This document shows positions 1-9,599 of a stretch of DNA of 64,000 nt, piece by piece. The notes under the pieces are model-generated. The model made no database searches, was not told the DNA's origin, and worked only from the letters and a program-made list of their open reading frames with translations. The DNA comes from Branchipolynoe longqiensis (taxonomy: Eukaryota; Annelida; Polychaeta; Phyllodocida; Polynoidae): contig CM059194.1 in assembly GCA_030323885.1 (NCBI GenBank), positions 1,861,889 to 1,925,888 on the forward strand, written 5' to 3'. A program made the translations under genes and the position numbers. Within the stretch, counting starts at the first letter, position 1. Each line of letters starts with the position of its first letter.

Positions 1-88
1 GCTCGGTAGCGACAAGTATCAATTTGATAAGTCATTTGTTTCACTCGACCAGGAATCAAAGCATGTGCTTTACCGATTCGAAGTGTGA
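1..88 (-). repeat. tRNA-SINE fragment at window edge
   Basis: The stretch matches the middle and head of the tRNA-headed SINE seen elsewhere in the window: 'gcgacaagtatcaattt' followed by 'cactcgaccaggaatcaaa'. It is cut by the window start. Orientation is inferred from the full copies at 41866-42204 and 61125-61449. Confidence 0.7.
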
Positions 89-388
89 GTCTGAGTGTGT
101 GTACGAGTGAGTTTGTTATTGTGTGTGGGGTAGTGAGTGAGTGAGTGAATGAGTGAGTGAGTGAGTGGTCACTGAGTGAGTGAGTGTGTGAGTGAGTGAG
201 TGGGTGAGTGAGTGAGTGTGTGAGTGAGTGAGTGTGTGAGTGAGTGAATGAGTGAGTGAGTGGTCACTGAGTGAGTGAGTGTGTGAGTGAGTGTGTGGGT
301 GAGTGAGTGAGTGAGTGAGTGAATGAGTGAGTGGTCACTGAGTGAGTGAGTGTGTGAGTGAGTGGGTGAGTGAGTGAGTGAGGGTGTG
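89..388. repeat. (TGAG)n microsatellite
   Basis: Tetranucleotide array of gtga/gagt units with a higher-order insert 'gtggtcactgagtgag' recurring about every 100 bases. It runs directly into the N gap. Confidence 0.9.
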
Positions 389-888
389 NNNNNNNNNNNN
401 NNNNNNNNNNNNNNNNNNNNNNNNNNNNNNNNNNNNNNNNNNNNNNNNNNNNNNNNNNNNNNNNNNNNNNNNNNNNNNNNNNNNNNNNNNNNNNNNNNNN
501 NNNNNNNNNNNNNNNNNNNNNNNNNNNNNNNNNNNNNNNNNNNNNNNNNNNNNNNNNNNNNNNNNNNNNNNNNNNNNNNNNNNNNNNNNNNNNNNNNNNN
601 NNNNNNNNNNNNNNNNNNNNNNNNNNNNNNNNNNNNNNNNNNNNNNNNNNNNNNNNNNNNNNNNNNNNNNNNNNNNNNNNNNNNNNNNNNNNNNNNNNNN
701 NNNNNNNNNNNNNNNNNNNNNNNNNNNNNNNNNNNNNNNNNNNNNNNNNNNNNNNNNNNNNNNNNNNNNNNNNNNNNNNNNNNNNNNNNNNNNNNNNNNN
801 NNNNNNNNNNNNNNNNNNNNNNNNNNNNNNNNNNNNNNNNNNNNNNNNNNNNNNNNNNNNNNNNNNNNNNNNNNNNNNNNNNNNNNNN
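389..888. other. Assembly gap (500 N)
   Basis: Exactly 500 N, so most likely a placeholder of unknown true length. It hides the outer few bases of the Ngaro element's B2 repeat and its left flank. Reading frames spanning it are meaningless. Confidence 0.98.
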
Positions 889-1370
889 AACCAGACACAG
901 ATAATAACTTTTTGGGCTAATAAATTTATTATTTGAGCTTAATAAATTTTACAGCAGCCCTTTTTGGACTACACCTTTTTGAACATTATTTATCAGCTTC
1001 TCTCAATAATACAATTGAGATAATTATATTTCATTATTCTATTTCAGGAGGTAGTACAACCTCATTCTTTTTCTAATATACTATTCATTACTTATTTGCA
1101 GGTATTATCGGAGTCAATTACTATTTCATAATTCAATTACTTATATGCAGGTCAGTCCGTGATATTACTATCATACTACTCTATGATATACTTCCGAGCA
1201 TTCTCTATTCATTTCTGCAATAAAAGCTGGAAACATAAAACATGACGACGCAGCCACAGCAGATCACGGTCACTTCATCAGCTCACATCTGGCACACTCA
1301 ACCACATTCGCACTATTACTTCACACAGCAACATTCATTACATTGCACACTGGGATCATCATCTCTCAGC
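889..1370 (-). repeat. Ngaro-1 split direct repeat B2 (outer terminus)
   Basis: Near-identical to 1612-2094, starting 'aaccagacacagataataac' and ending 'catcatctctcagc'. The first two or three bases are lost in the N gap. Visible differences include cttatttgca versus catatttgca and cagcttctct versus cagtttctct. Confidence 0.93.
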
Positions 1371-1414
1371 TCTCCAGTATAAAGACAAGACAGGCTGATG
1401 GGTGGGTGGGATGG
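1371..1414 (-). other. Ngaro-1 spacer between A2 and B2 with G-runs
   Basis: This 44-nt segment is absent from A1 and B1. It contains 'gatgggtgggtgggatgg' on the + strand, that is, three GGG runs separated by single T plus a GG. The second Ngaro element has the same kind of motif in the equivalent place (15334-15383). Confidence 0.7.
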
Positions 1415-1609
1415 TCAATTTTCACTACTGCTTCAACCCTCCGTCAACGACAGTGGCCAGGTAGGAACTGAACTGTGCTAAGCATTTCTTACCGGAAGTT
1501 AACACGGACCATAGCTACGCATGATCCGAACGGTATCTATGGTGATAAACATATCAAGCCCGTAGTCAGGAATTTTGAATTATGCATGTTTCCGGCAACA
1601 TGTACAATT
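1415..1609 (-). repeat. Ngaro-1 split direct repeat A2
   Basis: A 195-base copy of 7350-7544, starting 'tcaattttcactactgct' and ending 'caacatgtacaatt'. It abuts B1 directly, which reproduces the circle junction expected of these elements. Both A copies contain the same 46-codon open stretch (from 1475 and from 7410), which I do not call a gene. Confidence 0.93.
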
Positions 1610-2094
1610 CAAAACCAGACACAGATAATAACTTTTTGGGCTAATAAATTTATTATTTGAGCTTAATAAATTTTACAGCAGCCCTTTTTGGACTACACCT
1701 TTTTGAACATTATTTATCAGTTTCTCTCAATAATACAATTGAGATAATTATATTTCATTATTCTATTTCAGGAGGTAGTACAACCTCAGTCTTTTTCTAA
1801 TATACTATTCATTACATATTTGCAGGTATTATCGGAGTCAATTACTATTTCATAATTCAATTACTTATATGCAGGTCAGTCCGTGATATTACTATCATAC
1901 TACTCTATGATATACTTCCGAGCATTCTCTATTCATTTCTGCAATAAAAGCTGGAAACATAAAACATGACGACGCAGCCACAGCAGATCACGGTCACTTC
2001 ATCAGCTCACATCTGGCACACTCAACCACATTCGCACTATTACTTCACACAGCAACATTCATTACATTGCACACTGGGATCATCATCTCTCAGC
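1610..2094 (-). repeat. Ngaro-1 split direct repeat B1
   Basis: Inner B copy, 30 bases downstream of the recombinase stop on the - strand. About 99% identical to 889-1370 by eye. Confidence 0.93.
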
Positions 2095-2123
2095 CAAATT
2101 AGGGACAGGAGAGATGATGATTC

Positions 2124-3137
2124 CTAACTCAATACATGTTTATTTACATAATTAAACACACTATCGGATTTCCATCGCCCTAGCGCCTTTATGCACTCTA
2201 TGGGCATTCCGAATCGTGCATACTCCTGAGCTCCCCCTCGCCGTAGACTATGACACGTCACCAACGGCCACCAGGGAAGTCCACATGATTTTAATGCAGC
2301 TTGCATACATTTTTTAAACACTATGGCAGTCAGGGGCTCCCCATTGTTCAAGATGAAGGCCGGGGTGCTTCTATGTACTCGAGTCAGTCGGATGTATTTC
2401 GACCACGTGCGCACTGGGCAGAAGTCGCACCTTGTCCCTTGTGGTAGCTCAATGCTGAACACGTCTTCAGGACGGTGTGTTGTTTTAGTGCTCCTAACTG
2501 TTATAGTTAGGTGTGTTTCGTGTGCCTTGATGTCTCCTCTGAGCAGCGCGTGACCGCTATCTCCAGATGCCTCGGAATAAAATAAATTAGACTGTCTTAA
2601 CAAACATAAATAACCTATTAGTAACGCAACAATTAAGACAAGGCCATCATCTTTAATCTTTTTAAATTTTTTGATCATCATTTTAATATGCTTAATTTTC
2701 AATGGATAAGCTCTATTTACAGTGTTATTTTTCATTTTACATATTCCGGCTTTAACTAATGTCATAGCATAGCAATCAAATGAATCGGTGTTTCCTTTCA
2801 TTAATCTTATCCAAGTCCTTGCCCCACTCATATAATTTTTTACAGCACCTTCTGTTTTAAATTTATCGTTTAAGTATAAAGCATATAACATTACCGTCTT
2901 TACTTTGGGTTTCTTAGGATTGTCTCTAATATTATTACAAAACATTAGATACTCTCTAAATTGTACCCTTTTATTCCTCCAAGTCCCTTCTGCTAGTCCT
3001 GCTGCGAAGTACACACCTATCCTATGTACTAAGGCCCGTCTATTCTCTGCAAGTTGATAAAGGCAAAAAACAAAATTATCAACCTGCAGAGTGATATTAT
3101 AACGACACGTCCAATACCTGATCGTCATAAGAAACAT
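2124..3137 (-). CDS. Ngaro-1 tyrosine recombinase
   Basis: 337-residue recombinase of the DIRS/Ngaro type, which joins the circular DNA copy to the host chromosome in place of a DDE integrase. The catalytic set is visible: the first Arg in CLLRQSNLF (about residue 181), the H-x-x-R box in CHSLRRGGAQ (about 295-298), a Trp in the third position in LGRWKSDSV (about 321) and the nucleophile Tyr in FNYVNKHVL (about 330). The N-terminal 110 residues, with basic patches such as RNKRVQFREY, fit the core-binding SAM-like domain. Its start region overlaps the end of the RT-RNase H frame by 41 nt (3097-3137) in another phase, so it is probably made by reinitiation or frameshifting from one transcript. 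No stops or missing catalytic residues, so it looks functional. Confidence 0.93.
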   Translation of the reverse strand: MFLMTIRYWTCRYNITLQVDNFVFCLYQLAENRRALVHRIGVYFAAGLAEGTWRNKRVQFREYLMFCNNIRDNPKKPKVKTVMLYALYLNDKFKTEGAVKNYMSGARTWIRLMKGNTDSFDCYAMTLVKAGICKMKNNTVNRAYPLKIKHIKMMIKKFKKIKDDGLVLIVALLIGYLCLLRQSNLFYSEASGDSGHALLRGDIKAHETHLTITVRSTKTTHRPEDVFSIELPQGTRCDFCPVRTWSKYIRLTRVHRSTPAFILNNGEPLTAIVFKKCMQAALKSCGLPWWPLVTCHSLRRGGAQEYARFGMPIECIKALGRWKSDSVFNYVNKHVLS

Positions 3138-6102
3138 GTATTTTGGTCAATGATTTAGCCTGACATAGTTCATCAGCAATTAATTTAGATTTTTCATCAA
3201 AATACAACCTACTTAGAGCATCCGCTAGTACTAGATCCTTTCCAGGCTTATGGATCACCTGCACCACACAAGTGAGAGATGCCGCGAACCTCCAAATCTC
3301 GCGGGCGCAGGCGCACAAGACCGGATCCTTTCCAGCACCAGTAGACAACACCTGTTGGGAAGCAGCATTATCTGTATTAATGATAATTTGATAGTTGTGA
3401 GGGTCAGGTGGAGACAAATTTTTTAAAGCTACTACTAAGTTAAAGGCCTCTAATTGGGCAATGTGATAACCTTTTATAAGAAAATCCGGTGAATAAAGTT
3501 CAGAATAATAATGTGTTGAACTGAATGCACCCCCACCACGTAATGAAGAATCACACTCAATAATCCACATTTTGTTAGGGACGTGCTTTAACAAAACTAA
3601 TCTATTATGACCTTCTGAAAAACGTAAAAACCAAGCTATATCCCTCATTAAAGTATCCGTAACCCTGCTTTTTCCTATAAAAGGTGTTTCCCGAAGAAAA
3701 TCCAAAATGCGGTTCATAAACACCCGCGCTGACATTACACATTTGGAGATAAATTGTAATCTACCGACTAAACGTTGCACATTCTTTCGTGTAACTTCTC
3801 TACCAATTTCCCATTTTTTACATTCTATCAATATATCTAGTAATTTAGGATCGGGGATACGGATATGTAAATTTTTTGAATTGATTTCATAGCCCAACCA
3901 GATTAATTTTTGAGTAGGGGGAACACATGTTTTAAGTGATAATTTAAGACCTAAACATGTAGTCAATTTAAAAGCATAATCATATGCTTTTTTCGCGTTG
4001 GCCAGTGAATTTTCTACTCCCACAAAATCATCTAAGAAACACAAAGTAAAAAATCCCATCTTCCTCATTAAATACACAACTGCTGCCGTCGTTCGGGCAC
4101 AAGCCATACAGGATGTCCGACACCCAAACGGTGGTGCTATGTCAAAATAATATTTATTATCTACTTTAATTCCAAAAAGAGGCACACTTAATGGGCAGGT
4201 TCTTAATTGCCTGTATGCCCTCGCGAGATCAATTGACCACATAAAACACTCTTTACCTAATTTTGTGATCTCCTTAGCCAACGTCATTATGGTAGGCAAA
4301 TTATATTTATAAGGCTTGCCCTGATAAAAACCCTTATTAATCCCACTATTAACACTACGCCCCTTTGGGTAACTAAGATCAACTATTATTCTTCGTTCCT
4401 CAGTATTCTTCTTGGGGCGGGTCATAATAGGACTAATTTGCGCCCAGGGACAAAATGGTGGAACATCAAATGGACCCAGCAATGCGCTATGAGTTAATTC
4501 AGTTCGGACATATTCATTGATCCAAAACAAATCTTCCTTAGAACTAGCATGGTTACGGACAGTCGGGGTTGGGACAAATGAACCAGTAAAATTTGCTGGC
4601 CAACCGTACTCTAAAAAAGGGATAATTTCATTATCTGTGTAATCTAACAATAGAGTTTTCCAATTTGCAATAAGTAAACCTGATGGAACGGGCACTTTAG
4701 CGGATAAATAATTTGGTAAGCCAGTGGACCTAACTTTATTATAAATATTTGAATACTTCAATGGCAAATCACATGTAACATTTAATGTAGGCCATGTCAG
4801 CAACACTGTCGGCTGACATTCATACGGTGATTTATCACAAAATGTTAATACATCATCAGCATAGACTATAATATCATCTATGTGATTTAAAATATTAATA
4901 TTCACATCTTTAGTATCTTTTTCACCAACATCAAACTTTAACGGGGATCGACAAGGGGCCATAACATCAATAACTGAATCTTTGTCAATAACTGTAAACA
5001 ATTTATCATCCGGGACGAACTTACCAATCAGCCCTCCCTGATAATTAACACTACAGTGGGGTGAGTTCAACTCGGAACTCCTGGCAAGGATAACCTTACC
5101 AAGATCAGTGTTACCAACAACACAACATGGACGTATAACATCCGAGTTATTAATAGAACGACACCCTTTCTCAACCTCTAATATACTAGAATTTACGGGG
5201 ACAACAGGAACACCCAACATAGCGTACGATAAATTAGAAATAGAAGATTGAGAAAGGTTGCCAGAAGAAAGATTAATTAAGTTAGCGACCGGGCTAACAG
5301 TAGGCTGAATAGAGTGGCATGTGCCCACTCCGCATACAGTGTTACAGTCCATATCTGTAATATTCGAACATGCCGATTGGCATTCACCGAATCTGTCCAA
5401 TAATAATCGTCTATGGGTTCGTGTATTAGACACAGGATCTCCCATCTTGATGGAGGACATAGAGGAAACAGCTGTTGTTTCGTTGCTATGACTACCGCGT
5501 CGATCGAGCCCAGCCGGTGGCGAAACCAAGGTCAATGGTGTTTGTGTTGACGTTGGACCCGTTTTTTGTGCATCGATAATCGTCACAATGTTAGAAACTT
5601 TGTTATTACCTAGTAGCTTCCGCTCTGATGTATTGAACCATTTGTAAATTGACTTGTCCAGTATGTATGAATAGTTACGATCATATCTATTATTATCAAA
5701 TTGATCCCCCTGAAATCCAACCGTGTTATGAAATAACGTACAATTTTGTAACTTCAAGTTCCGAGCAAACCCCTTAGATGGCGTACGCCGTCTTTTCTTT
5801 AAATTCACAGGATTACAAGTAATAACATCCATTGGGGAACATTCCAATGCCAATTTTGAGCTTCCAGCATTAACACCACTCTCAATACGAGGACTCTTAT
5901 CAAGAATAACATCATAGCGTAGCTGATTACCAGACATGTGAGACGATAACGAGACATTATTAGGCTGACACGAAACACACAAACTAACCGCACCGACCTT
6001 ATTTCGACCAAAGCCGACTGGGACATTTGACGATGACTTGATGGTGGCGCCATCTGCAGAGGTGGTGAAGACGCATTTGTCTCGATCAGTTGCCATACGC
6101 AC
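3097..6102 (-). CDS. Ngaro-1 reverse transcriptase-RNase H polyprotein
   Basis: 1,001 residues. The N-terminal 480 or so have no domain I recognise and are rich in Ser, Asn and scattered Cys. The reverse transcriptase follows: WSIDLARAYRQLRT carries the motif A aspartate (about 624), GCRTSCMACARTTA is motif B, and CFLDDFVGV is the DD-containing motif C (about 690), with F-L-D-D as usual in DIRS-like RTs. RNase H comes next: ECDSSLRGGGAFS (about 849), QLEAFNLVVAL, NTDNAASQQVL (about 909) and LADALSRL (about 960) supply the acidic residues. Together these copy the RNA into DNA. The frame starts 38 nt downstream of the gag stop (- strand) and its end overlaps the recombinase start. The long N-terminal extension is the least explained part of the element. 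Confidence 0.93.
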   Translation of the reverse strand: MRMATDRDKCVFTTSADGATIKSSSNVPVGFGRNKVGAVSLCVSCQPNNVSLSSHMSGNQLRYDVILDKSPRIESGVNAGSSKLALECSPMDVITCNPVNLKKRRRTPSKGFARNLKLQNCTLFHNTVGFQGDQFDNNRYDRNYSYILDKSIYKWFNTSERKLLGNNKVSNIVTIIDAQKTGPTSTQTPLTLVSPPAGLDRRGSHSNETTAVSSMSSIKMGDPVSNTRTHRRLLLDRFGECQSACSNITDMDCNTVCGVGTCHSIQPTVSPVANLINLSSGNLSQSSISNLSYAMLGVPVVPVNSSILEVEKGCRSINNSDVIRPCCVVGNTDLGKVILARSSELNSPHCSVNYQGGLIGKFVPDDKLFTVIDKDSVIDVMAPCRSPLKFDVGEKDTKDVNINILNHIDDIIVYADDVLTFCDKSPYECQPTVLLTWPTLNVTCDLPLKYSNIYNKVRSTGLPNYLSAKVPVPSGLLIANWKTLLLDYTDNEIIPFLEYGWPANFTGSFVPTPTVRNHASSKEDLFWINEYVRTELTHSALLGPFDVPPFCPWAQISPIMTRPKKNTEERRIIVDLSYPKGRSVNSGINKGFYQGKPYKYNLPTIMTLAKEITKLGKECFMWSIDLARAYRQLRTCPLSVPLFGIKVDNKYYFDIAPPFGCRTSCMACARTTAAVVYLMRKMGFFTLCFLDDFVGVENSLANAKKAYDYAFKLTTCLGLKLSLKTCVPPTQKLIWLGYEINSKNLHIRIPDPKLLDILIECKKWEIGREVTRKNVQRLVGRLQFISKCVMSARVFMNRILDFLRETPFIGKSRVTDTLMRDIAWFLRFSEGHNRLVLLKHVPNKMWIIECDSSLRGGGAFSSTHYYSELYSPDFLIKGYHIAQLEAFNLVVALKNLSPPDPHNYQIIINTDNAASQQVLSTGAGKDPVLCACAREIWRFAASLTCVVQVIHKPGKDLVLADALSRLYFDEKSKLIADELCQAKSLTKIHVSYDDQVLDVSL

Positions 6103-6140
6103 TGTATCTTGGGTATTAGCAGTCCTCGGCCCACTGCTAA

Positions 6141-7337
6141 TTAAAAATTCTTTGTACGGTTAGTTGTATCCTCTGCGACCATTTCTTTAGCGTGAAGTTT
6201 TGTCTTACAGTCCATCTCTCGATGAGAGTGCTTCTTTCGTAATTTAAAAGCACAATAAGAACATATATGGACAAACTTACTGCCACCATCTCCATGGTCA
6301 CTAGTGAATCCGCAAGTACCACCTCTGTTCCATATAATGCATGGTCTAGCGTCAACACCCTTTTTATACTCAGTGGCACTCGACCAGGAACTTGCCTGCC
6401 CTGCATTATCTATCCTTTTTCCAAGACCACAAATATCTCTTCTCACTTCAATAATTTTCCCATGATCATCCCAGCCATTCGGAAGTCGCTTATCGGCAAT
6501 CATGTTAAATATTTTCTCGCTATATGTTAAACACGTAAGCCACGAATAATTTTGGGCCATGTCCAAAATGGTATCCACATGCTCCTCTAGATGTTTTTCC
6601 CACGAATCAGGTACATCGCCACGCTTGACCATTCGTCGAATAGCCGCCAGATACTCAAACCATGACGCTTCACCTTGTTGTACCTTTCCTTTCTTTTCAT
6701 TTCTAATTACGTACCGGTGCGGAACCAATTTTAATGTCTTAGAACGTCTTGCCTTTTTTCCTGCATAACGTATTAGCTCCCGCATTACAGAATCCTCACT
6801 GTCCGACTCTATGTCAGCATCCGACGCAACTCTTTTACATGCACGACCAGAACTAGAAGGTTGACACACTTTACCTTTCGCTTTATGCACATGAACTCTC
6901 CGACTACACGATCTTGCCATACGAACATCTGAACCAGTTGAAGTGCGAAGAACCGTTGTAACAGACCGGTCAGTGACGTCATCATTGGAATCAAACGGCT
7001 CGTCCGGTTGACTCCGATTATCTCGTCCATCGTGATTTGATTCCTCCAAACTCTTGATACGCTCCAGCAACGGTAATTGTGCCTCCCTTAACTTCACATC
7101 CAACAATGCTGCTATATCTTCCAACATGGAGTGGCTTCCTTGCCGCGAAGTTGAAGGTACAGGCGAAGCGGCTGCTAGATCCGCCATCTTTAACTGTGTA
7201 TCAGACACTCGACGGTTTACTGGAATGTCGCTTCGTAAACCTTCGTCTGAACCTCCTCCAGATGACTCCATAGATCGTAATAACGCCTTGGAATAACGCC
7301 CCACGACCACACTCTTCACCTTCTGTACTTTTGGCAT
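6141..7337 (-). CDS. Ngaro-1 gag-like protein
   Basis: 398 residues, the first ORF of the element, starting 12 bases inside the A1 repeat boundary on the - strand (MPKVQKVKSVVVG). The N-terminal half is low-complexity and charged, with a basic stretch near residues 195-215 (KKARRSKTLKLV). The C-terminal half holds a globular segment ending YSEKIFNMIADKRLPNGWDD (about 264-283). A cysteine/histidine cluster follows: CIIWNRGGTCGF, then HICSYC and a final H-x-x-x-x-x-C in SHREMDCKTK. The same two signatures recur in the second element's gag (16445-17608), which supports the call. Likely structural or nucleic-acid-binding protein of the retroelement particle. Confidence 0.85.
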   Translation of the reverse strand: MPKVQKVKSVVVGRYSKALLRSMESSGGGSDEGLRSDIPVNRRVSDTQLKMADLAAASPVPSTSRQGSHSMLEDIAALLDVKLREAQLPLLERIKSLEESNHDGRDNRSQPDEPFDSNDDVTDRSVTTVLRTSTGSDVRMARSCSRRVHVHKAKGKVCQPSSSGRACKRVASDADIESDSEDSVMRELIRYAGKKARRSKTLKLVPHRYVIRNEKKGKVQQGEASWFEYLAAIRRMVKRGDVPDSWEKHLEEHVDTILDMAQNYSWLTCLTYSEKIFNMIADKRLPNGWDDHGKIIEVRRDICGLGKRIDNAGQASSWSSATEYKKGVDARPCIIWNRGGTCGFTSDHGDGGSKFVHICSYCAFKLRKKHSHREMDCKTKLHAKEMVAEDTTNRTKNF

Positions 7338-7349
7338 CGTATCATATAA

Positions 7350-7544
7350 TCAATTTTCACTACTGCTTCAACCCTCCGTCAACGACAGTGGCCAGGTAGG
7401 AACTGAACTGTGCTAAGCATTTCTTACCGGAAGTTAACACGGACCATAGCTACGCATGATCCGAACGGTATCTATGGTGATAAACATATCAAGCCCGTAG
7501 TCAGGAATTTTGAATTATGCATGTTTCCGGCAACATGTACAATT
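7350..7544 (-). repeat. Ngaro-1 split direct repeat A1 (outer terminus)
   Basis: 195-base copy of 1415-1609 forming the 5' end of the element on the - strand. The right flank 'ttggggtcgtgtcaagg' leads straight into a molluscan SINE. Confidence 0.93.
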
Positions 7545-7550
7545 TTGGGG

Positions 7551-7895
7551 TCGTGTCAAGGAGCTGGACGTAGCCCAGGTGGTAGAGTGTCCACCTGTGA
7601 AGGTGTGGGTCATCCAATCAATCCTGTTCAGTGGACCCCTTTGCAGTTTGGCCTATTTTCCATTCCAACCAGTGGTCCACAACTGGTTCATCAAAGGCTG
7701 TGGTATGTGCTGTCCTGTCAGTGAGAAAGTGCATATAAAAGACCCCCCTTGCTGCTTATCGGAAAGAGTAGCCTATATGGTGGCTGAGGGTTTCCTCCAA
7801 AGAAATATGTTAGAATGACCATGTTTGACATCCAATAGCCGATGATAAAAATCAATGCGTTCTAGAATCATTGTTAAATAAAACTAACTTTTTGG
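7551..7895 (+). repeat. Molluscan tRNA-derived SINE (copy 1)
   Basis: A tRNA-like head at 7566 ('ggacgtagcccaggtggtag', an A-box-like start) is followed by the conserved body 'catcaaaggctgtggtat' and 'gtgcatataaaagac' and the tail 'atccaatagccgatgataaa ... ttgttaaataaaac'. From family knowledge this body and tail are shared by SINEs across gastropods and bivalves. The copy is close to full length. Confidence 0.85.
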
Positions 7896-8134
7896 GGTGG
7901 TGTTAAGTATAAAAAAGACAAATGAAAAGTGGTGGCATTTTGTCGCTTAGCTCATCTAGGACAGATATTGGTTGCATCAGTGTTAAGATAATGTCGATAT
8001 TGTATCCTGGTAATAGTTGGGGTGCCATGTCAGTGGGGCAGCACTATAAAGCCATCAGGAGCGTTTCAATGTCACCGATCGGAACTGACTTTCTCCTCCC
8101 TGCGTACACTCAGCAACATGTTAATCTTAGTGAT

Positions 8135-8520
8135 TTTTCACGATCTGTAGCAATATGCAGGGATCTGTATCGATCGGCAGCGAACTGTAGCGATCGACAG
8201 CGATCTGTAGCGATATGCAGAAATATGAAGCAATATGTAGCAATCTGAAGCGACCCATAGCAATCTGAAGCGACCCATAGCGATCTGTAGCGATCTGAAG
8301 CGATCTGCAGCGATCGGCATCGGTCGACAGCGATCTGCCGCGATCTTCCGCGATCGGTAGCGATCGGCAGCGATCTGCCGCCATCTGTAGCGATCGGCAG
8401 CGATTTGTAGCGATTTGTAACGACCGGCATCGATTTGTAATGATCGGCATCGATTTGTAACGATCGGCAGCGATCGGTAGGGATCGGCAGCGATCGGTAG
8501 CGATATTGAGCGATCTTCAG
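8135..8520. repeat. 10-bp GATC-rich tandem array
   Basis: About 38 units of a 10-base motif 'cgatctgtag' with variants 'cgatcggcag', 'cgatctgccg', 'cgatttgtag' and 'cgacccatag'. Position-specific variation of two bases after GATC gives each unit a slightly different version. Long open frames on both strands here are a by-product of the array. Confidence 0.95.
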
Positions 8521-8689
8521 TGCTTTGTACCTATATGCAACGATTTCATTAATTGCGCATGTGTAACACGTCAACTCGAACATTGCAAAGAACTTTGCAT
8601 GGAGACATGTGTGTAACGTAAGTGTGTCAACAGGAAGCACCAGTTTGCAGCAATTATACTGACCGTCTAGTTTATAACCCCTCTCTTAT

Positions 8690-8795
8690 TTGGGGTTTTC
8701 CGCCTTAGGAATATCAGCAAATCTCCACCATTCACCCGCTCACCCTCTCACCCAAAACCCACTCACCCAACCCCCACCCCCACCCCAGACCCACA
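8690..8795 (+). repeat. CACCC-rich tract
   Basis: Short run of 'acccactcacccaaccc' units directly before the SINE at 8796. It resembles the larger array at 9060-9430 on the other side of that SINE. Confidence 0.7.
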
Positions 8796-9078
8796 ACATG
8801 CAGAAGGTCGGGAGTTTGATTCCCAGTCGAGTCAAACCAATGACTTACAAAATTGATACTTGCCAGGTGCTCGGCATTACTAGAATAGGGCAAGGAATGG
8901 TTATCTCTATCGGGATAATGTGACTGATTGGGCAATCGGGTCATGGTGCCCGGGACCCGATTTCCCAGTAGGGCAGCACTATAAATTCGCCATGAGTGTG
9001 CATTGTCATAAGTTGGTGGCCATCTTGATATGACCTTAGATATTGCCAGGATGTAAAACTCCAACAAATAACCAACCC
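8796..9078 (+). repeat. tRNA-SINE copy, near complete
   Basis: Contains the B-box-like 'gagtttgattcccagtcgag', the body 'cttgccaggtgctcggcatt' and 'aggataatgtgactga', the 'gcactataaattcgccatga' segment and the tail 'gatattgccaggatgtaaaa' plus 'ctccaacaaataacc'. Its extreme 5' end is replaced by the CACCC tract. Confidence 0.85.
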
Positions 9079-9430
9079 AACACCCACTCACCCAACACCC
9101 ACTCACCCAACACCCACTCACCCAACACCCACTCACCCACTCACCCAACACCCACTCACCCAACACCCACTCACCCAACCAACCAACACCCACTCACCCA
9201 ACCACCCAACAATCACTCACCCACTCACCCAACAACCACTCACCCACTCACCCTACCACCCAACACCCACTCACCCAACCAACCAACACCCACTCACCCA
9301 ACCAACCAACACCCACTCACCCAGTCACCCAACACCCACTCACCCAACACCTAACACCTATCACCTATTCCCATCACATATCACCCATCACCCATCACCC
9401 ACTCACCCATCACCCACACCTTACCCTCAC
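9060..9430 (+). repeat. ACCCACTCACCCAAC minisatellite
   Basis: Irregular 15- to 19-base units built from 'acccactcacccaacacc' seeded at the A-rich tail of the preceding SINE. Confidence 0.92.
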
Positions 9431-9599
9431 CCCCACTCTCCTTCGCTGTCCCAGCCCGACATTGATCCTTATTCGCTGTTCTCACCTCGTCCCCTCACTT
9501 TTCAGGCTCTACCAAAACATCGCGCACACGTTGCATGTATGTAAAGGTGTAAAGGTGGTGCGAGGGTTGCCTGGAGGTGGGGGGGGGGGGGGGGCTGGA

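Larger units (their letters stand above)
889..7544 (-). mobile_element. Ngaro/DIRS-type tyrosine-recombinase retrotransposon, apparently intact
   Basis: Read on the - strand the order is A1 (7544-7350), gag, RT-RNase H, tyrosine recombinase, B1 (2094-1610), A2 (1609-1415), a 44-nt spacer and B2 (1370 to the gap). Split direct repeats of this order are the signature of Ngaro and PAT-like elements; DIRS1 proper has inverted termini. There is no integrase, aspartic protease or adenine methyltransferase, and no SGNH hydrolase ORF such as many vertebrate Ngaros carry, so I favour a Ngaro-like lineage. All three frames are open. The B copies differ at only a handful of bases over about 480, which suggests a young insertion. 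Such elements are known to insert from a circular DNA intermediate using their recombinase. Confidence 0.9.

Noticed and set aside
335..920. Open frames spanning the N run
   Set aside because: They are products of translating N; no real coding sequence.
1475..1660. Same small open frame in both A repeats (1475 and 7410)
   Set aside because: It lies in the duplicated A unit, diverges after the repeat ends and has no domain; identity follows from the repeat.
8110..8640. Long Asp/Arg/Ser-rich frames over the 10-bp array
   Set aside because: Any frame through this array stays open; periodic translation of a tandem repeat.
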